The notes under the pieces were generated by a model. That model did not search any database and had not been told where the DNA came from. It saw only the letters and a list, made by a program, of their open reading frames with translations. A stretch of 64,000 nucleotides of DNA, from positions 17,513 through 81,512 of the forward strand of contig CAWJBI010000040.1 in the NCBI GenBank assembly GCA_963841065.1. The letters are read 5' to 3'. This DNA is from M0108 sp963841065. GTDB taxonomy: Bacteria; Pseudomonadota; Gammaproteobacteria; Chromatiales; Chromatiaceae. The position numbers and the translations under genes are program-made. This document shows, in pieces, positions 8,576 through 18,679 of the stretch (the stretch's first letter is position 1; each line of letters begins with the position of its first letter).

Positions 8576-10261
8576 ATGAGGTATCGGCCCGCCGCCACCT
8601 GGGTTCTCGCCGCGAGCCTGCCGCTCACGGCGATCCTCGGCCCGGCGGCCGAGACCCCCATCCCCAGCGACCCCCAAGAGGACATAGGCCGCCGTATCTA
8701 TCGGGAGGGTCGCCTGGCGGACGGCTCGCCCCTGCGGGCCATCCGCCCCGAGGGCTTCGTATTGGAGGGGGAGCAGGCGGCCTGCGTCACCTGTCATCGG
8801 GAAAGCGGCATGGGGTCCGTGGAAGGGTCCCTGGAACTGAGCCTCCTGGTACCGCCGGTCGCTGGCCCCCTCCTCTTCGCCCCGGCCCGCTTTGCCGGCA
8901 CCTTTCTGAATGAGGGACATCATTGGGTACCCAATAAGGCCTGGGCGCGGGCCCTCACGCGGGGAGCCTATGATGACGGGAGCCTCGCCCGCGCCCTGCG
9001 CGAGGGCCTGGATCCGGACGGCCAGCCCCTAATAGCGCCCATGCCCCGCTATGCCCTCGACGAGAGTTCCCTGTCCGCCCTGGCGGCCTATTTGCGGGGT
9101 CTCGGCGCGGCGCCCGCCCCTGGCGTCGAGACCGACGGCTTGCATCTGGCGACGGTCGTGACCCCGGACGCCCCGATCCGAGCAGGGCGAGGCGGTGATC
9201 GGGGTGCTGCGGGCCTGGGCGGCCGCTTCCCAGGCCTCCGGCAGACCCTGGGTCCTGCAAGTCTGGGAGCTGTCGGGCCCGTCAGAGACCTGGTCAGGGC
9301 AGTTGGAGGCCCGCTATCGGGAGCAGCCGGTCTTCGCCATCCTGTCCGGGGCCGGTGGTGCCGAATGGCGGCCGGTACACCGCTTCTGCGAGGCGCACCG
9401 GGTCCCCTGTATCCTGCCATCCCTGGAGGTCGCCCCCGAGGGCGATCCGGGCTTTTATTCGCTCTATTACTCCCCCGGGGTCACCCTGGAGGCGCGGCTG
9501 CTCGCCGCCCATTGGCGTGCCGAGTCCCGGGCGCCAGGGGGCAAGCCGCCACCCATCGTTCAGATGTTCAGCGACGCCGCCGGGCGGCGGGCCGCCGAGG
9601 CCTTGACAGGGCCCTGGGAACCGAGGCCCAGCCAGAAAGCCCGCGCCGCTTCCGTCCCACGGCCCCGGCGGCCGGGTTGGATGCGCTGGGCGAGGCCACC
9701 GCCCTGGCGCTATGGCTCCGACCCGAGGAGATCGCCCTGCTCGTGGCGGCCATGCCCGAGGGCCCAGGCTCCGGGCCTCTTTACCTGTCCTCATTGCTGG
9801 CGCCACCCGAGTCCCTGGCGTTGCCACCCGCCTGGAAGGCGCGCGTGACCTTCGTTTCCCTGTTCGACGATCTCGGGCTACAGGGCGAGATCGCCCGGCT
9901 GCGGCTGGCACACTGGCTCGATCGCCAGGAGCTGGAGACCGGGGGAGACCTGCGCCCTCGGGCCGATGCCTACGCGGCCGCTTACCTCTTAACCCGGGCA
10001 CTGGGAGAGATCCGCGGTCAGGAGGCCCGCCGGCCCGGGGTGCCCTTGAGCCGCGAGCACCTGCTGGAGGCCTTGGAGCAGGAGGTCAACAAGTACGCGG
10101 ACGGGACACCCCTGGTCGATCCCGACAGCCACGTAGCCTTCTATGGGCGCATGAGCCTCGGACCCCGGCAACGCATGGCGGCGCGCGGGGGGGCGCTGCT
10201 GCGCTTCATGTCCCCGGAATCGCATCGCCTGGTGGCGGTCACCGGGCGCATCGTACCCTGA
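8576..10261 (+). CDS. Cytochrome c fused to a periplasmic substrate-binding-like domain (two compensating frameshifts)
   Basis: Exported protein of about 560 residues. A signal peptide is followed by a class I cytochrome c domain with one haem site, CVTCH (about residue 66), and a later MPRY segment that could supply the axial Met. From about residue 200 the sequence resembles a periplasmic branched-chain amino-acid-binding (type I PBP) fold: VLQVWELSGPSE, FAILSGAGGAEW, and later APPESLALPPAW and FVSLFDDLG. The middle part (about 9180-9600) reads in another frame, so two indels of opposite sign are needed. ATG 8576 is preferred over GTG 8570 because GGGAGGTGA lies 8 nt upstream. The function is unknown; a haem sensor or electron-transfer role is a guess. 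Confidence 0.7.
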   Translation: MRYRPAATWVLAASLPLTAILGPAAETPIPSDPQEDIGRRIYREGRLADGSPLRAIRPEGFVLEGEQAACVTCHRESGMGSVEGSLELSLLVPPVAGPLLFAPARFAGTFLNEGHHWVPNKAWARALTRGAYDDGSLARALREGLDPDGQPLIAPMPRYALDESSLSALAAYLRGLGAAPAPGVETDGLHLATVVTPDAPIRAGRGGDRGAAGLGGRFPGLRQTLGPASLGAVGPVRDLVRAVGGPLSGAAGLRHPVRGRWCRMAAGTPLLRGAPGPLYPAIPGGRPRGRSGLLFALLLPRGHPGGAAARRPLACRVPGARGQAATHRSDVQRRRRAAGRRGLDRALGTEAQPESPRRFRPTAPAAGLDALGEATALALWLRPEEIALLVAAMPEGPGSGPLYLSSLLAPPESLALPPAWKARVTFVSLFDDLGLQGEIARLRLAHWLDRQELETGGDLRPRADAYAAAYLLTRALGEIRGQEARRPGVPLSREHLLEALEQEVNKYADGTPLVDPDSHVAFYGRMSLGPRQRMAARGGALLRFMSPESHRLVAVTGRIVP

Positions 10262-10273
10262 GGCGCCACTAAG

Positions 10274-10293
10274 CCAGGGGTAAAGACCCCTGG
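10274..10293. terminator. Hairpin between convergent genes
   Basis: A perfect 8-bp stem, CCAGGGGT and ACCCCTGG, surrounds an AAAG loop in the 54-nt gap between two convergent genes. There is no U-run on either side, so it is at best a weak bidirectional terminator. Confidence 0.35.
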
Positions 10294-10315
10294 CCGACGC
10301 GCCCGCTCGGCCGGC

Positions 10316-11725
10316 CTACCGGGAGGCCGCCGGGTCCGCACCCTTGGCGGCGTCCGCCATGAGGGGCACTGCCGAGACGTTACCCTCCTGGGTGACGGAA
10401 CCAGGCGCGGCGGGCTCGATGGCGACCAACTCGATCTCGTAGATGAGGTCCCGCTTGCGCAGGAGGTTGTTGCCGGCGGCGGCGAAACCCAGCGCGGGCG
10501 GCACGACGACACGCCAACGGTCGCCCTCTCGCATCAGGAGCAGGGCCTCCCGCAGACCAGGAACCAGAATCTCCTCGACCCGCAGGCGTGCTGGCTCCGG
10601 GTCCTCGTGGGTGGAATCGAACACGACTCCCGTCGTCAGTCGCCCTTCGTAACGGAGGGCGACCCGGTCTTGCGGGTCAGGCCGGCGCCCCTGGCCCGCC
10701 TTCAGGATCTCGTACTGGACCCCGCTGGGCAGGGTGACGACGCCCGGCCGTTTGGCATTGAGGACGGCAAAATCATCGACGAACCCCAGGGTCCGCGCGG
10801 GTGGCGGGGTCGGTGGCAGGGTAGCCTCCCCGCTCTCGGCGACGGCGGCGGGTTCGGCCTGAAGCCGCGCGAGGGCCTGGCGCATCGTCTCCTGGCTCAC
10901 CCGCGGCTCGGCCTGGGCCAAGGCGTCCAAGGCGCCTTGCAACATTGACCCTGGGTCCGCGCCATCACCCTGACGCGCGAGGCCCGATAGGTAACCGCCA
11001 AGCTCATAGCCGATGGCGTAGCTGGCCGTCTCTCCGGGCTTGGGAACCGTCGCAGGGGCCTCTTCGGCCCGGGCCGACCTCTCCAGACCGGCGCGCAGTT
11101 CCGTGACCAGGTCCGCGGCGCTGGCGAAACCCTCGAAACGCACCCAATTGTCACCGGGTCCGCTCCGCAGCAGGGTCAGGGGCGCGTGATTCATCTTGTC
11201 GCCCCGATAGGCGTCAAAGGCCTTTTGCACCCGGATGCTGTCCTCCAGGCTGCCCGTGAGCAGCACCCATTGAGGGCCGGCATCGAAGCGCTTGGCATAC
11301 TGGGCCAAGGCGGACGGGGTATCCTGCTCCGGATCGATGGAGAAGGACACCATCATCACCTGGTCCCGGTCCCCGGCCAACTCACGCCCCACTTGTTGGA
11401 AGGTCGCGCTCATGGCCGGACAGATGGCGGTACAGGTGGTGAAGATAAAGTTTGCCAGGATTGGCTTATCGGTATTCATGAGATCCCGCAGGATGACGGG
11501 CCTACCCTCCTGATCGACCAGGGTGACGTCCGGGATCGGATAGCTGGCCTGGGTTCGCCGCACGCTGGCGGGGGCCGGGTGATGATGATGGGCATGAGGG
11601 TCGTGCCCGTCGCTGGCGGGCGCCTGCGCGAAGGCCCCTGGACCCTGGGCGAGGCCGGCAAGCACCCAGGTCACCAGAGCAAAACCGATGACAGCGGCCG
11701 GGGCAATGGGTAAGTGATGATGCAC
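10316..11725 (-). CDS. SCO1/SenC copper chaperone fused to an FKBP isomerase
   Basis: About 469 residues, exported. After a signal peptide and a His-rich stretch (HDPHAHHHH) comes a SCO/thioredoxin-fold domain (about residues 60-205) with the copper-binding CTAICP motif and the distal His in KMNHAPLTLL, so the Cys-Cys-His copper site is complete. This is followed by an FKBP_N-like segment (YAIGYELGGYLSG, about 225-290) and an FKBP domain (about 330-435) with FDSTHED, VPGLREALLLM and a degenerate LGFAAAGNN loop in place of the usual AYG. SCO proteins deliver copper to the CuA site of cytochrome oxidase. GTG 11725 is chosen because GGAGG lies 7 nt upstream; TTG 11740 is the longer alternative. 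The frame is intact. I do not recall this fusion as a named family. Confidence 0.85.
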   Translation of the reverse strand: MHHHLPIAPAAVIGFALVTWVLAGLAQGPGAFAQAPASDGHDPHAHHHHPAPASVRRTQASYPIPDVTLVDQEGRPVILRDLMNTDKPILANFIFTTCTAICPAMSATFQQVGRELAGDRDQVMMVSFSIDPEQDTPSALAQYAKRFDAGPQWVLLTGSLEDSIRVQKAFDAYRGDKMNHAPLTLLRSGPGDNWVRFEGFASAADLVTELRAGLERSARAEEAPATVPKPGETASYAIGYELGGYLSGLARQGDGADPGSMLQGALDALAQAEPRVSQETMRQALARLQAEPAAVAESGEATLPPTPPPARTLGFVDDFAVLNAKRPGVVTLPSGVQYEILKAGQGRRPDPQDRVALRYEGRLTTGVVFDSTHEDPEPARLRVEEILVPGLREALLLMREGDRWRVVVPPALGFAAAGNNLLRKRDLIYEIELVAIEPAAPGSVTQEGNVSAVPLMADAAKGADPAASR

Positions 11726-11740
11726 GAGGGACCTCCACAA

Positions 11741-11962
11741 AATAGGGTGAGTTTAGGACCGGATATTGGCGCAGATCAGGCTTTGCCGCAACCCGCCCGG
11801 ACGCCCACCCGAATACTCGTGCCCCAAGTGGCGGCCAGTCAGCCGGCCTGGTCGTGATGGGGGGTTTGGACCGGCCATAGGGCGAGACCCCGGTCGCGGC
11901 CCCCAAAAAAAAGCCCCGCCGGGGCGGGGCTTCGTCTCGCTGGGTCGGATGACCCAGGGCGC
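11741..11962. other. Intergenic region between the SCO fusion and groEL
   Basis: About 220 bases without a supported gene. It should hold the promoter of some neighbour and contains the groEL terminator at 11905-11932; nothing else is recognisable. Confidence 0.4.
11905..11932 (-). terminator. Rho-independent terminator of groES-groEL
   Basis: On the minus strand a perfect 10-bp stem (AAGCCCCGCC with GGCGGGGCTT, two-base centre) runs directly into eight T residues, 31 nt beyond the groEL stop. Confidence 0.85.
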
Positions 11963-13616
<1,654 letters not shown>

Positions 13617-13677
13617 GCTTGAGTTCCTTAATTCATTCAGTGGGGTGTAAGGGGGGTCCGGGTGCTGGCGGAGGCGC

Positions 13678-13968
13678 TCAGCCCTCGATTACGCCCATGA
13701 TGTCTTCCTCGCGCATCACGAGGAAATCCTCGCCGTCGAGCTTGACCTCGGTGCCGGAGTACTTGCCAAACAGGACGCGGTCACCGACCTTGAGGTCAAG
13801 GGCGCGGACCTCGCCATTGTCGAGGGGCTTGCCGTTACCGACGGCAATGATCTTGCCTTGGATGGGCTTCTCGGTGGCGGAATCGGGTATGACGATGCCA
13901 CCAGCCGAGGTGCGCTCTTCTTCCATACGGCGAACGACCACGCGGTCGTGAAGGGGACGAATGTTCAT
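13678..13968 (-). CDS. groES: Co-chaperonin GroES
   Basis: 10-kDa lid of the GroEL chamber. The 96 residues start MNIRPLHDRVVVRRMEEE, carry the mobile loop with TSAGGIVIPDSATEKP, and end EEDIMGVIEG, all standard. The frame is intact. CCGGAGA, about 6 nt upstream of the ATG, is a plausible ribosome-binding site. It is the first gene of the operon and is controlled by the CIRCE operator 110 nt upstream. Confidence 0.97.
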   Translation of the reverse strand: MNIRPLHDRVVVRRMEEERTSAGGIVIPDSATEKPIQGKIIAVGNGKPLDNGEVRALDLKVGDRVLFGKYSGTEVKLDGEDFLVMREEDIMGVIEG

Positions 13969-14078
13969 CGAGAACGGTCTCCGGAGTGATAACAGTTGAT
14001 TTAGATATAGTTTTTGGCCTCCGGCGGCTGGATGTCAGCTACCCGAGGCTCGGCGGTCACGTTGGGCGGCGCCAGTTA

Positions 14079-14105
14079 TTAGCACTCACCCCTTGCGAGT
14101 GCTAA
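14079..14105. promoter_or_regulatory. CIRCE operator (HrcA binding site) of groESL
   Basis: Exact consensus inverted repeat TTAGCACTC, a 9-nt spacer, and GAGTGCTAA. It abuts the -10 box of the groESL promoter, so HrcA bound here would block transcription until heat shock. The HrcA mechanism is established; hrcA itself is not in the window. Confidence 0.97.
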
Positions 14106-14132
14106 TAATAGGGGCTCATTGAGGCGTGTCAA
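14105..14132 (-). promoter_or_regulatory. Sigma-70-type promoter of groESL
   Basis: On the minus strand TTGACA (14127-14132) is followed by a 16-nt spacer and TATTAT (14105-14110). The -10 box touches the CIRCE repeat, the usual arrangement for HrcA repression. Transcription would begin inside CIRCE, leaving a 5' leader of about 110 nt before groES. Confidence 0.8.
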
Positions 14133-14192
14133 GGGTTGGAGCGCGCAAATGTTACGTAGTCGGGTCCCAAAGGAGGGGAGGGCCAGCCCCCT

Positions 14193-14615
14193 TCAGTGGG
14201 ATTCGCGGCGATAATCGCCTTCAATGACGCGAGGACCGGCCGGGCCGCCGGGAACCTCCTGGCCCGGGGGCAGGACGACGATAAAGCGCTTGATGAGGTG
14301 CTGGCGAACGGCGGGGATCAGGAGCAAAAACCCCACGGCGTCCGTCAGGAAGCCCGGCAGGAGGAGAAAGAGGCCGGCGACCAGCAGCAGGGCACCGTCC
14401 ATCACCGCCAAGGCTGGTAGTTCGCCCTGATCCTTGACCCGGCGGACTCGCGCCAGGACATCAAAGCCCTGCCGCCGCACCAGGTAGCCACCCAGGGCCG
14501 CCGTGAACAGGCTGATGCCGATGGTGGGGAGGACGCCGATCTCGGTACCCACCTGGATGAGAAAATAGAGCTCAACCAGCGGGATACCGACCAGGAAAAG
14601 CAAGAATAGGATCAA
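14193..14615 (-). CDS. fxsA: FxsA family membrane protein
   Basis: Small cytoplasmic-membrane protein of the FxsA family, known in E. coli for relieving F-plasmid exclusion of phage T7; its cellular role is unclear. Visible features are the N-terminal helix LILFLLFLVGIPLVELYFLI, GGYLVRRQG, then LLLVAGLFLLLPGFLTDAVGFLLLIP, the family hallmark. The best start is TTG at 14615 with AAGGGG 9 nt upstream; an ATG at 14717 would add 34 residues that do not fit the family. It lies divergently from cutA and upstream of groESL on the same strand. Confidence 0.88.
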   Translation of the reverse strand: MILFLLFLVGIPLVELYFLIQVGTEIGVLPTIGISLFTAALGGYLVRRQGFDVLARVRRVKDQGELPALAVMDGALLLVAGLFLLLPGFLTDAVGFLLLIPAVRQHLIKRFIVVLPPGQEVPGGPAGPRVIEGDYRRESH

Positions 14616-14779
14616 GTTGGGTTGCCCCTTTAAGATAGAAGAAGAGGGATGCCGGTCCGCGCCGGCCATAATTAAGGGTAACATCCCGGGATCTTTTGGC
14701 CCATGACCGGCACCCAAACTTGGCTCGATCAGGCGCGGACCGGCCGCCAGGTCCCCACCAGCCCTCGGGGTATCACAGC

Positions 14780-15121
14780 ATGACCGATGACGTCCTTCTG
14801 GCCTTCTGCACCTGCCCGGACGAGGCCGTCGCCCTGTCCCTCGCCGAGACCCTGGTCGACGAGGGGCTGGCGGCCTGCGTGAACCTCCTGCCGGGAGTGA
14901 GGTCCATCTATGTCTGGCAGGGCCAGCGGCAAAGCGACGCCGAGGTCCTGCTGCTGATCAAAACCGCCGCCTCCCGTTTCCCGGAACTGGCGGCGCGGTT
15001 GCGCGAGTTGCATCCCTACGACCTCCCGGAGATCATGGCGGTCCCGATCCGTCACGGCCTGCCCGACTACCTCAATTGGGTTATCACATGTACCACCGCC
15101 ACCTCCCGCACCTCTGCCTGA
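14780..15121 (+). CDS. cutA: Divalent-cation tolerance protein CutA
   Basis: Trimeric signalling-like protein linked to copper tolerance. The family start MTDDVLLAFCTCPDEA is at 14780; an in-frame ATG at 14696 is rejected because its leader is not conserved. Further marks are EGLAACVNLLPGVRSIYVWQG, VLLLIKTAASRFPEL and HPYDLPEIMAVPI. The 113 residues are normal. The last 34 nt overlap the start of dsbD, the well-known cutA-dsbD linkage, which implies translational coupling. The frame is intact; the final residues TATSRTSA are unusual, though ORF length is right. Confidence 0.93.
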   Translation: MTDDVLLAFCTCPDEAVALSLAETLVDEGLAACVNLLPGVRSIYVWQGQRQSDAEVLLLIKTAASRFPELAARLRELHPYDLPEIMAVPIRHGLPDYLNWVITCTTATSRTSA

Positions 15122-17493
15122 TCCTGATCCTGGCGCTTGTCGCCAGCGCCGCGCCCCGGGCGGAGGAGGAATTTCTCTTGCCGGAGCAGGCCTTCCCCGT
15201 CGTGGCGGTGGCCGAGGGACCAGACACCCTGCTCCTGAACTGGACGGTGGCGGAGGGCTACTACCTTTACCGCAATAAGTTCAAATTTCGCAGCCTGACG
15301 GAGGGCATCCGGACGGGCGAACCCGAGCTACCCGCGGGCGAGAAGCGCCATGACGAATTCTTTGGCGAGGTCGAGATTCTGCGCGGCTCGGTGGGGGTCA
15401 AGCTACCCATCGAGCGGGCAACCGCCAGGGAGGGCACGCGCCTGAGCCTGGAGGTCAGCTCCCAGGGCTGCGCCGACGCTGGCCTCTGTTACCCCCCCCA
15501 TCGTCAGACCCTGGCCATCGATATTCCCCCCCTGGCCAGCACCGACGCGGCGGGAGACAAGGCCAAGCCCCTCGGCTCAAACAACAAATCCGCCTTGACC
15601 CAGTCCCTGGGCCTCGCGGATCCGAATGAGGATCAGGTCCTGCTCCCGGCGGAGGAGGCCTTCCGCCTTGCCGCCGAGATGATGGGGCCGGATCGCCTGC
15701 GCCTTACCTGGACCATCGCCGAGGGCACCTTTCTCTACCGTGACAAGTTGGCCCTCGACCTGGAGGGACCAGCGGGCATCCGCATCGGCCATTACGAGCT
15801 GCCGCCCGCGGAACTGGTGAAGAATGCCGTCAGGCCCGATGGCAGCCTGGGGGACGTGGCCCTCTACCGGGACCGCATCGATCTGGAACTGCCCCTCCAG
15901 CGGGGCGACACCGCGCCCGCGACCGTCACCCTGGTCGCCAAATTCCAGGGATGCGCCGACATCGGCGTCTGTTACCCCCCCCGTAAGGAGCGGATCGAGC
16001 TGGCCCTGCCCCCGGCGGCCGGAGCCTCTCTGACAGCGGTAGCCCCCGGCGGCGAGCCCCAAACGGCGCCAGAAGCCAGATTAGCCAAGGCCGACCAGGC
16101 CGCGAGCCCAATTCCCACCGCGCCCGCCACCGCACCGCCAACGGCGACCGGCGCCAGCCCCCAGCCCAGCGCCCCCATCTCCGAACAGGACCGTATTGCC
16201 GCCACCCTGGCCAGCGGCAACGTCTGGACGGCCATCGCCCTCTTCTTCGGTTTCGGCCTGCTCCTGGCCTTGACGCCCTGCGTCTTTCCCATGATTCCCA
16301 TCCTGTCCGGCATCATCGCCGGCCATGGCCCGGGCCTCTCCACCCGCAAGGCCTTCTGGATGTCCCTGACCTATGTCCTGGCCATGTCTCTGACCTATGC
16401 CATCGCCGGCCTGCTGGCGGGCCTGGGCGGCGCCAACCTCCAGGCCGCCTTCCAGGACCCCTGGATCCTCTCCCTCTTCGCCCTGGTCTTCGTCGCCCTG
16501 GCCCTGTCCATGTTTGGCTTCTACGACCTGCAGTTACCCTCCAGCCTCCAGACCCGGATCGCCGCCTTCAGTCAACGCCAGCAGGGAGGGCACCTGATTG
16601 GCGTCGCCATCATGGGCGTCCTTTCAGCCCTGATCGTGGGTCCCTGCGTGGCGCCACCCCTGGCGGGGGCCCTCATCTTCATCGGTCAGTCCGGCGATGC
16701 CCTCCTGGGCTTCGCCGCCCTCTTCGCCATGGGCCTGGGCATGGGGGCGCCGCTGCTGGCGATCGGCACCTCGGCGGGCAAGCTGCTGCCCCGGGCCGGC
16801 GCCTGGATGGAAGCGGTCAAGGCGGTCTTTGGCGTCGCCCTGCTCGGGGTTGCCATCCTCCTCCTCGAACGCCTGCTGGCCCCCAGTGTCGCCATGCTGC
16901 TCTGGGGCGCCCTGCTGATCTGTTCCGCGACCTACATGGGCGCCCTGCACCACCTGCCCCCCGAGGCCAGCGGCTGGCGCAAGCTATGGAAGGGCCTGGG
17001 GTTGGTCACCCTGGTCTATGGCGGCCTCATGCTGGTGGGGGCGGCGGCGGGGGGCAAGGACACCCTCCAGCCCCTGCGCGGCTTGAGCTTCGGGCTCGGG
17101 GCCGGGACCGCCAACGCCGCCCCTCACGCGAGTTTCAAGGCCATCAAGGGGCTGGCGGACCTGGAGCGGGAACTGGCCGCCGCCCAGGCCAGCGGCCGCC
17201 CCCTGCTGCTGGACTTCTACGCCGACTGGTGCGTGTCCTGCAAGGAGATGGAGCGCTACACCTTCTCGGACCCCGCCGTCGCCGCCGAGATGGCGCGCTT
17301 CGTCCTGCTCCAGGCAGATGTCACGGCCAACGATGAGGAGGACCAGGCCTTGATGCAGGGGCGTTTCGGCATCCCAGGCCCCCCGGCCATCCTCTTTTTC
17401 GATCCCCAGGGCCAGGAACGGCGCGACCGGCGCCTGGTTGGCTTCATGCCCGCCGCCGAGTTCAGCCGTCATTTGCAGGGCCTGCGCCCTTGA
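15088..17493 (+). CDS. dsbD: Thiol:disulfide interchange protein DsbD with two N-terminal domains
   Basis: Inner-membrane reductase that passes electrons from cytoplasmic thioredoxin to periplasmic thiol proteins such as DsbC and cytochrome c maturation factors. A signal peptide is followed by two copies of the nDsbD domain: copy 1 (about residues 30-150) has YYLYRNKFKF and CADAGLCYPP; copy 2 (about 180-310) has TFLYRDKLAL and CADIGVCYPP. A Pro/Ala-rich linker leads to the eight-helix domain with both redox Cys (LTPCVFP and VGPCVAP) and the C-terminal thioredoxin domain with WCVSCK (about 712-717). At about 801 residues it is longer than the usual 570-600, because of the duplication. ATG 15088 is chosen over TTG 15076. 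The frame is intact. Confidence 0.95.
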   Translation: MYHRHLPHLCLILILALVASAAPRAEEEFLLPEQAFPVVAVAEGPDTLLLNWTVAEGYYLYRNKFKFRSLTEGIRTGEPELPAGEKRHDEFFGEVEILRGSVGVKLPIERATAREGTRLSLEVSSQGCADAGLCYPPHRQTLAIDIPPLASTDAAGDKAKPLGSNNKSALTQSLGLADPNEDQVLLPAEEAFRLAAEMMGPDRLRLTWTIAEGTFLYRDKLALDLEGPAGIRIGHYELPPAELVKNAVRPDGSLGDVALYRDRIDLELPLQRGDTAPATVTLVAKFQGCADIGVCYPPRKERIELALPPAAGASLTAVAPGGEPQTAPEARLAKADQAASPIPTAPATAPPTATGASPQPSAPISEQDRIAATLASGNVWTAIALFFGFGLLLALTPCVFPMIPILSGIIAGHGPGLSTRKAFWMSLTYVLAMSLTYAIAGLLAGLGGANLQAAFQDPWILSLFALVFVALALSMFGFYDLQLPSSLQTRIAAFSQRQQGGHLIGVAIMGVLSALIVGPCVAPPLAGALIFIGQSGDALLGFAALFAMGLGMGAPLLAIGTSAGKLLPRAGAWMEAVKAVFGVALLGVAILLLERLLAPSVAMLLWGALLICSATYMGALHHLPPEASGWRKLWKGLGLVTLVYGGLMLVGAAAGGKDTLQPLRGLSFGLGAGTANAAPHASFKAIKGLADLERELAAAQASGRPLLLDFYADWCVSCKEMERYTFSDPAVAAEMARFVLLQADVTANDEEDQALMQGRFGIPGPPAILFFDPQGQERRDRRLVGFMPAAEFSRHLQGLRP

Positions 17494-18078
17494 AGGCGGG
17501 CAAGGTCATTCTGGCGACCGTCCTGGCCGGGGCCATCAGCATCCTGATCGCCGTCCTGGGTCAGACCTGGTGGGGTGATGACAAGGCCTCCAGCCTGTCC
17601 ACGCCGGGTCTCCCCAAAAACGCCCAGGCCCCGCTCCGGCACCTGCCCGCCTTCAGCCTGAGGGACCTGGATGGTCAGGAGATCGCCAGTTCGGCCTGGG
17701 CCGGCAAGGTGGTCATCCTGAATTTCTGGGCCACCTGGTGCCCGCCCTGTCTGGGCAGGGATACCCCTCCTTCAGGCCGCGCAAGCGGCGAGCGAAGCGG
17801 TACGGGTGGTGGGGATCGCCATTGACACCCAGGAGGAAGTAGCCCGCTATCTGGCGAAAAACCCGGTCAACTACCCGATCCTGCTGGGGGGGACCGAGGC
17901 CGTCGCGATGTCCCGTCGCCTCGGCAATCGGTTAGAGGGTCTGCCCTTCACCGTGATTTTCGACAGCCAGGGCCGCTGGGTCCATGCTCACCAAGGGGAG
18001 GTCACCCAGGCAATCCTGGGCGAGAAACTGGCGCCCCTGATCGCCAAGGCCCTCCGGACCCCATCGCTGGCCAATTAG
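17490..18078 (+). CDS. TlpA/ResA-like thioredoxin-fold protein (one frameshift)
   Basis: Membrane-anchored periplasmic thiol reductase of the TlpA/ResA kind. The first frame (17490 to about 17755) has an N-terminal membrane helix (VILATVLAGAISILIAVLG), LPAFSLRDLDGQE, and the active site NFWATWCPPC. The second frame (about 17765-18078) supplies the rest of the fold: VVGIAIDTQEEV, NYPILLGGTEA, and GLPFTVIFDSQGR with the cis-Pro. A one-base indel near 17757-17766 separates them; joined, the protein is about 195 residues. TTG 17490 overlaps the dsbD stop, so it probably receives electrons from that DsbD. Confidence 0.88.
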
Positions 18079-18212
18079 GGATAAAAGCGCGCGGAACTGG
18101 ACAGCATCTCGCTGAATCAGGAGAATCCCCCAATTAGCAATCCAGAGACACTTGGTGTCCTCAATCCCATTTAAGTGGCCAGGCCCCGGCGCCTTCCCAC
18201 CGGTTTTTGTTC

Positions 18213-18668
18213 ATGCCATCCATCCTCGTGCTCAACGGCCCCAACCTGAACCTGCTCGGTACCCGGGAACCCGGTCATTACGGCCGGACGACCCTGGCCA
18301 GCATCGAGGAGAGCCTGCGGCGTTTGGCCGAGGTCCTCGGGCTGAGCATCAGCTTCCGGCAGAGCAATGCCGAGCATGAATTGATCGATGCCATTCACCA
18401 GGCCCCCAGTGAGGGCGTGGCCTTCATCCTTTTCAATCCGGCGGCCTTTACCCACACCAGCGTCGCCCTGCGCGATGCCCTGGCGGCGGTGGCCATTCCC
18501 TTCATCGAGGTGCACCTGTCCAACGTCCACGCCCGCGAGCCCTTTCGGCGCCACTCCTATTTTTCGGACCTGGCGGCGGGTGTCATCAGCGGCCTGGGGG
18601 CCTTGGGCTACGAGTTAGCCCTGCGCGCCGCCGCCGACCGCTTGGCCAGGGACAACACCCAGAACTGA
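18213..18668 (+). CDS. aroQ: 3-dehydroquinate dehydratase, type II
   Basis: Catalyses 3-dehydroquinate to 3-dehydroshikimate in the shikimate pathway. About 151 residues form the dodecameric type II enzyme: ILVLNGPNLNLLGTREP with catalytic Tyr in the HYG segment, then FRQSNAEHELIDAIH, LFNPAAFTHTSVALRDAL, and EVHLSNVHAREPFRRHSYFSD with the catalytic His. ATG 18213 is preferred to TTG 18207. accB follows after 11 nt, the common aroQ-accB-accC order of gammaproteobacteria. The frame is intact. Confidence 0.97.
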   Translation: MPSILVLNGPNLNLLGTREPGHYGRTTLASIEESLRRLAEVLGLSISFRQSNAEHELIDAIHQAPSEGVAFILFNPAAFTHTSVALRDALAAVAIPFIEVHLSNVHAREPFRRHSYFSDLAAGVISGLGALGYELALRAAADRLARDNTQN

Positions 18669-18679
18669 CGCGACACCCC

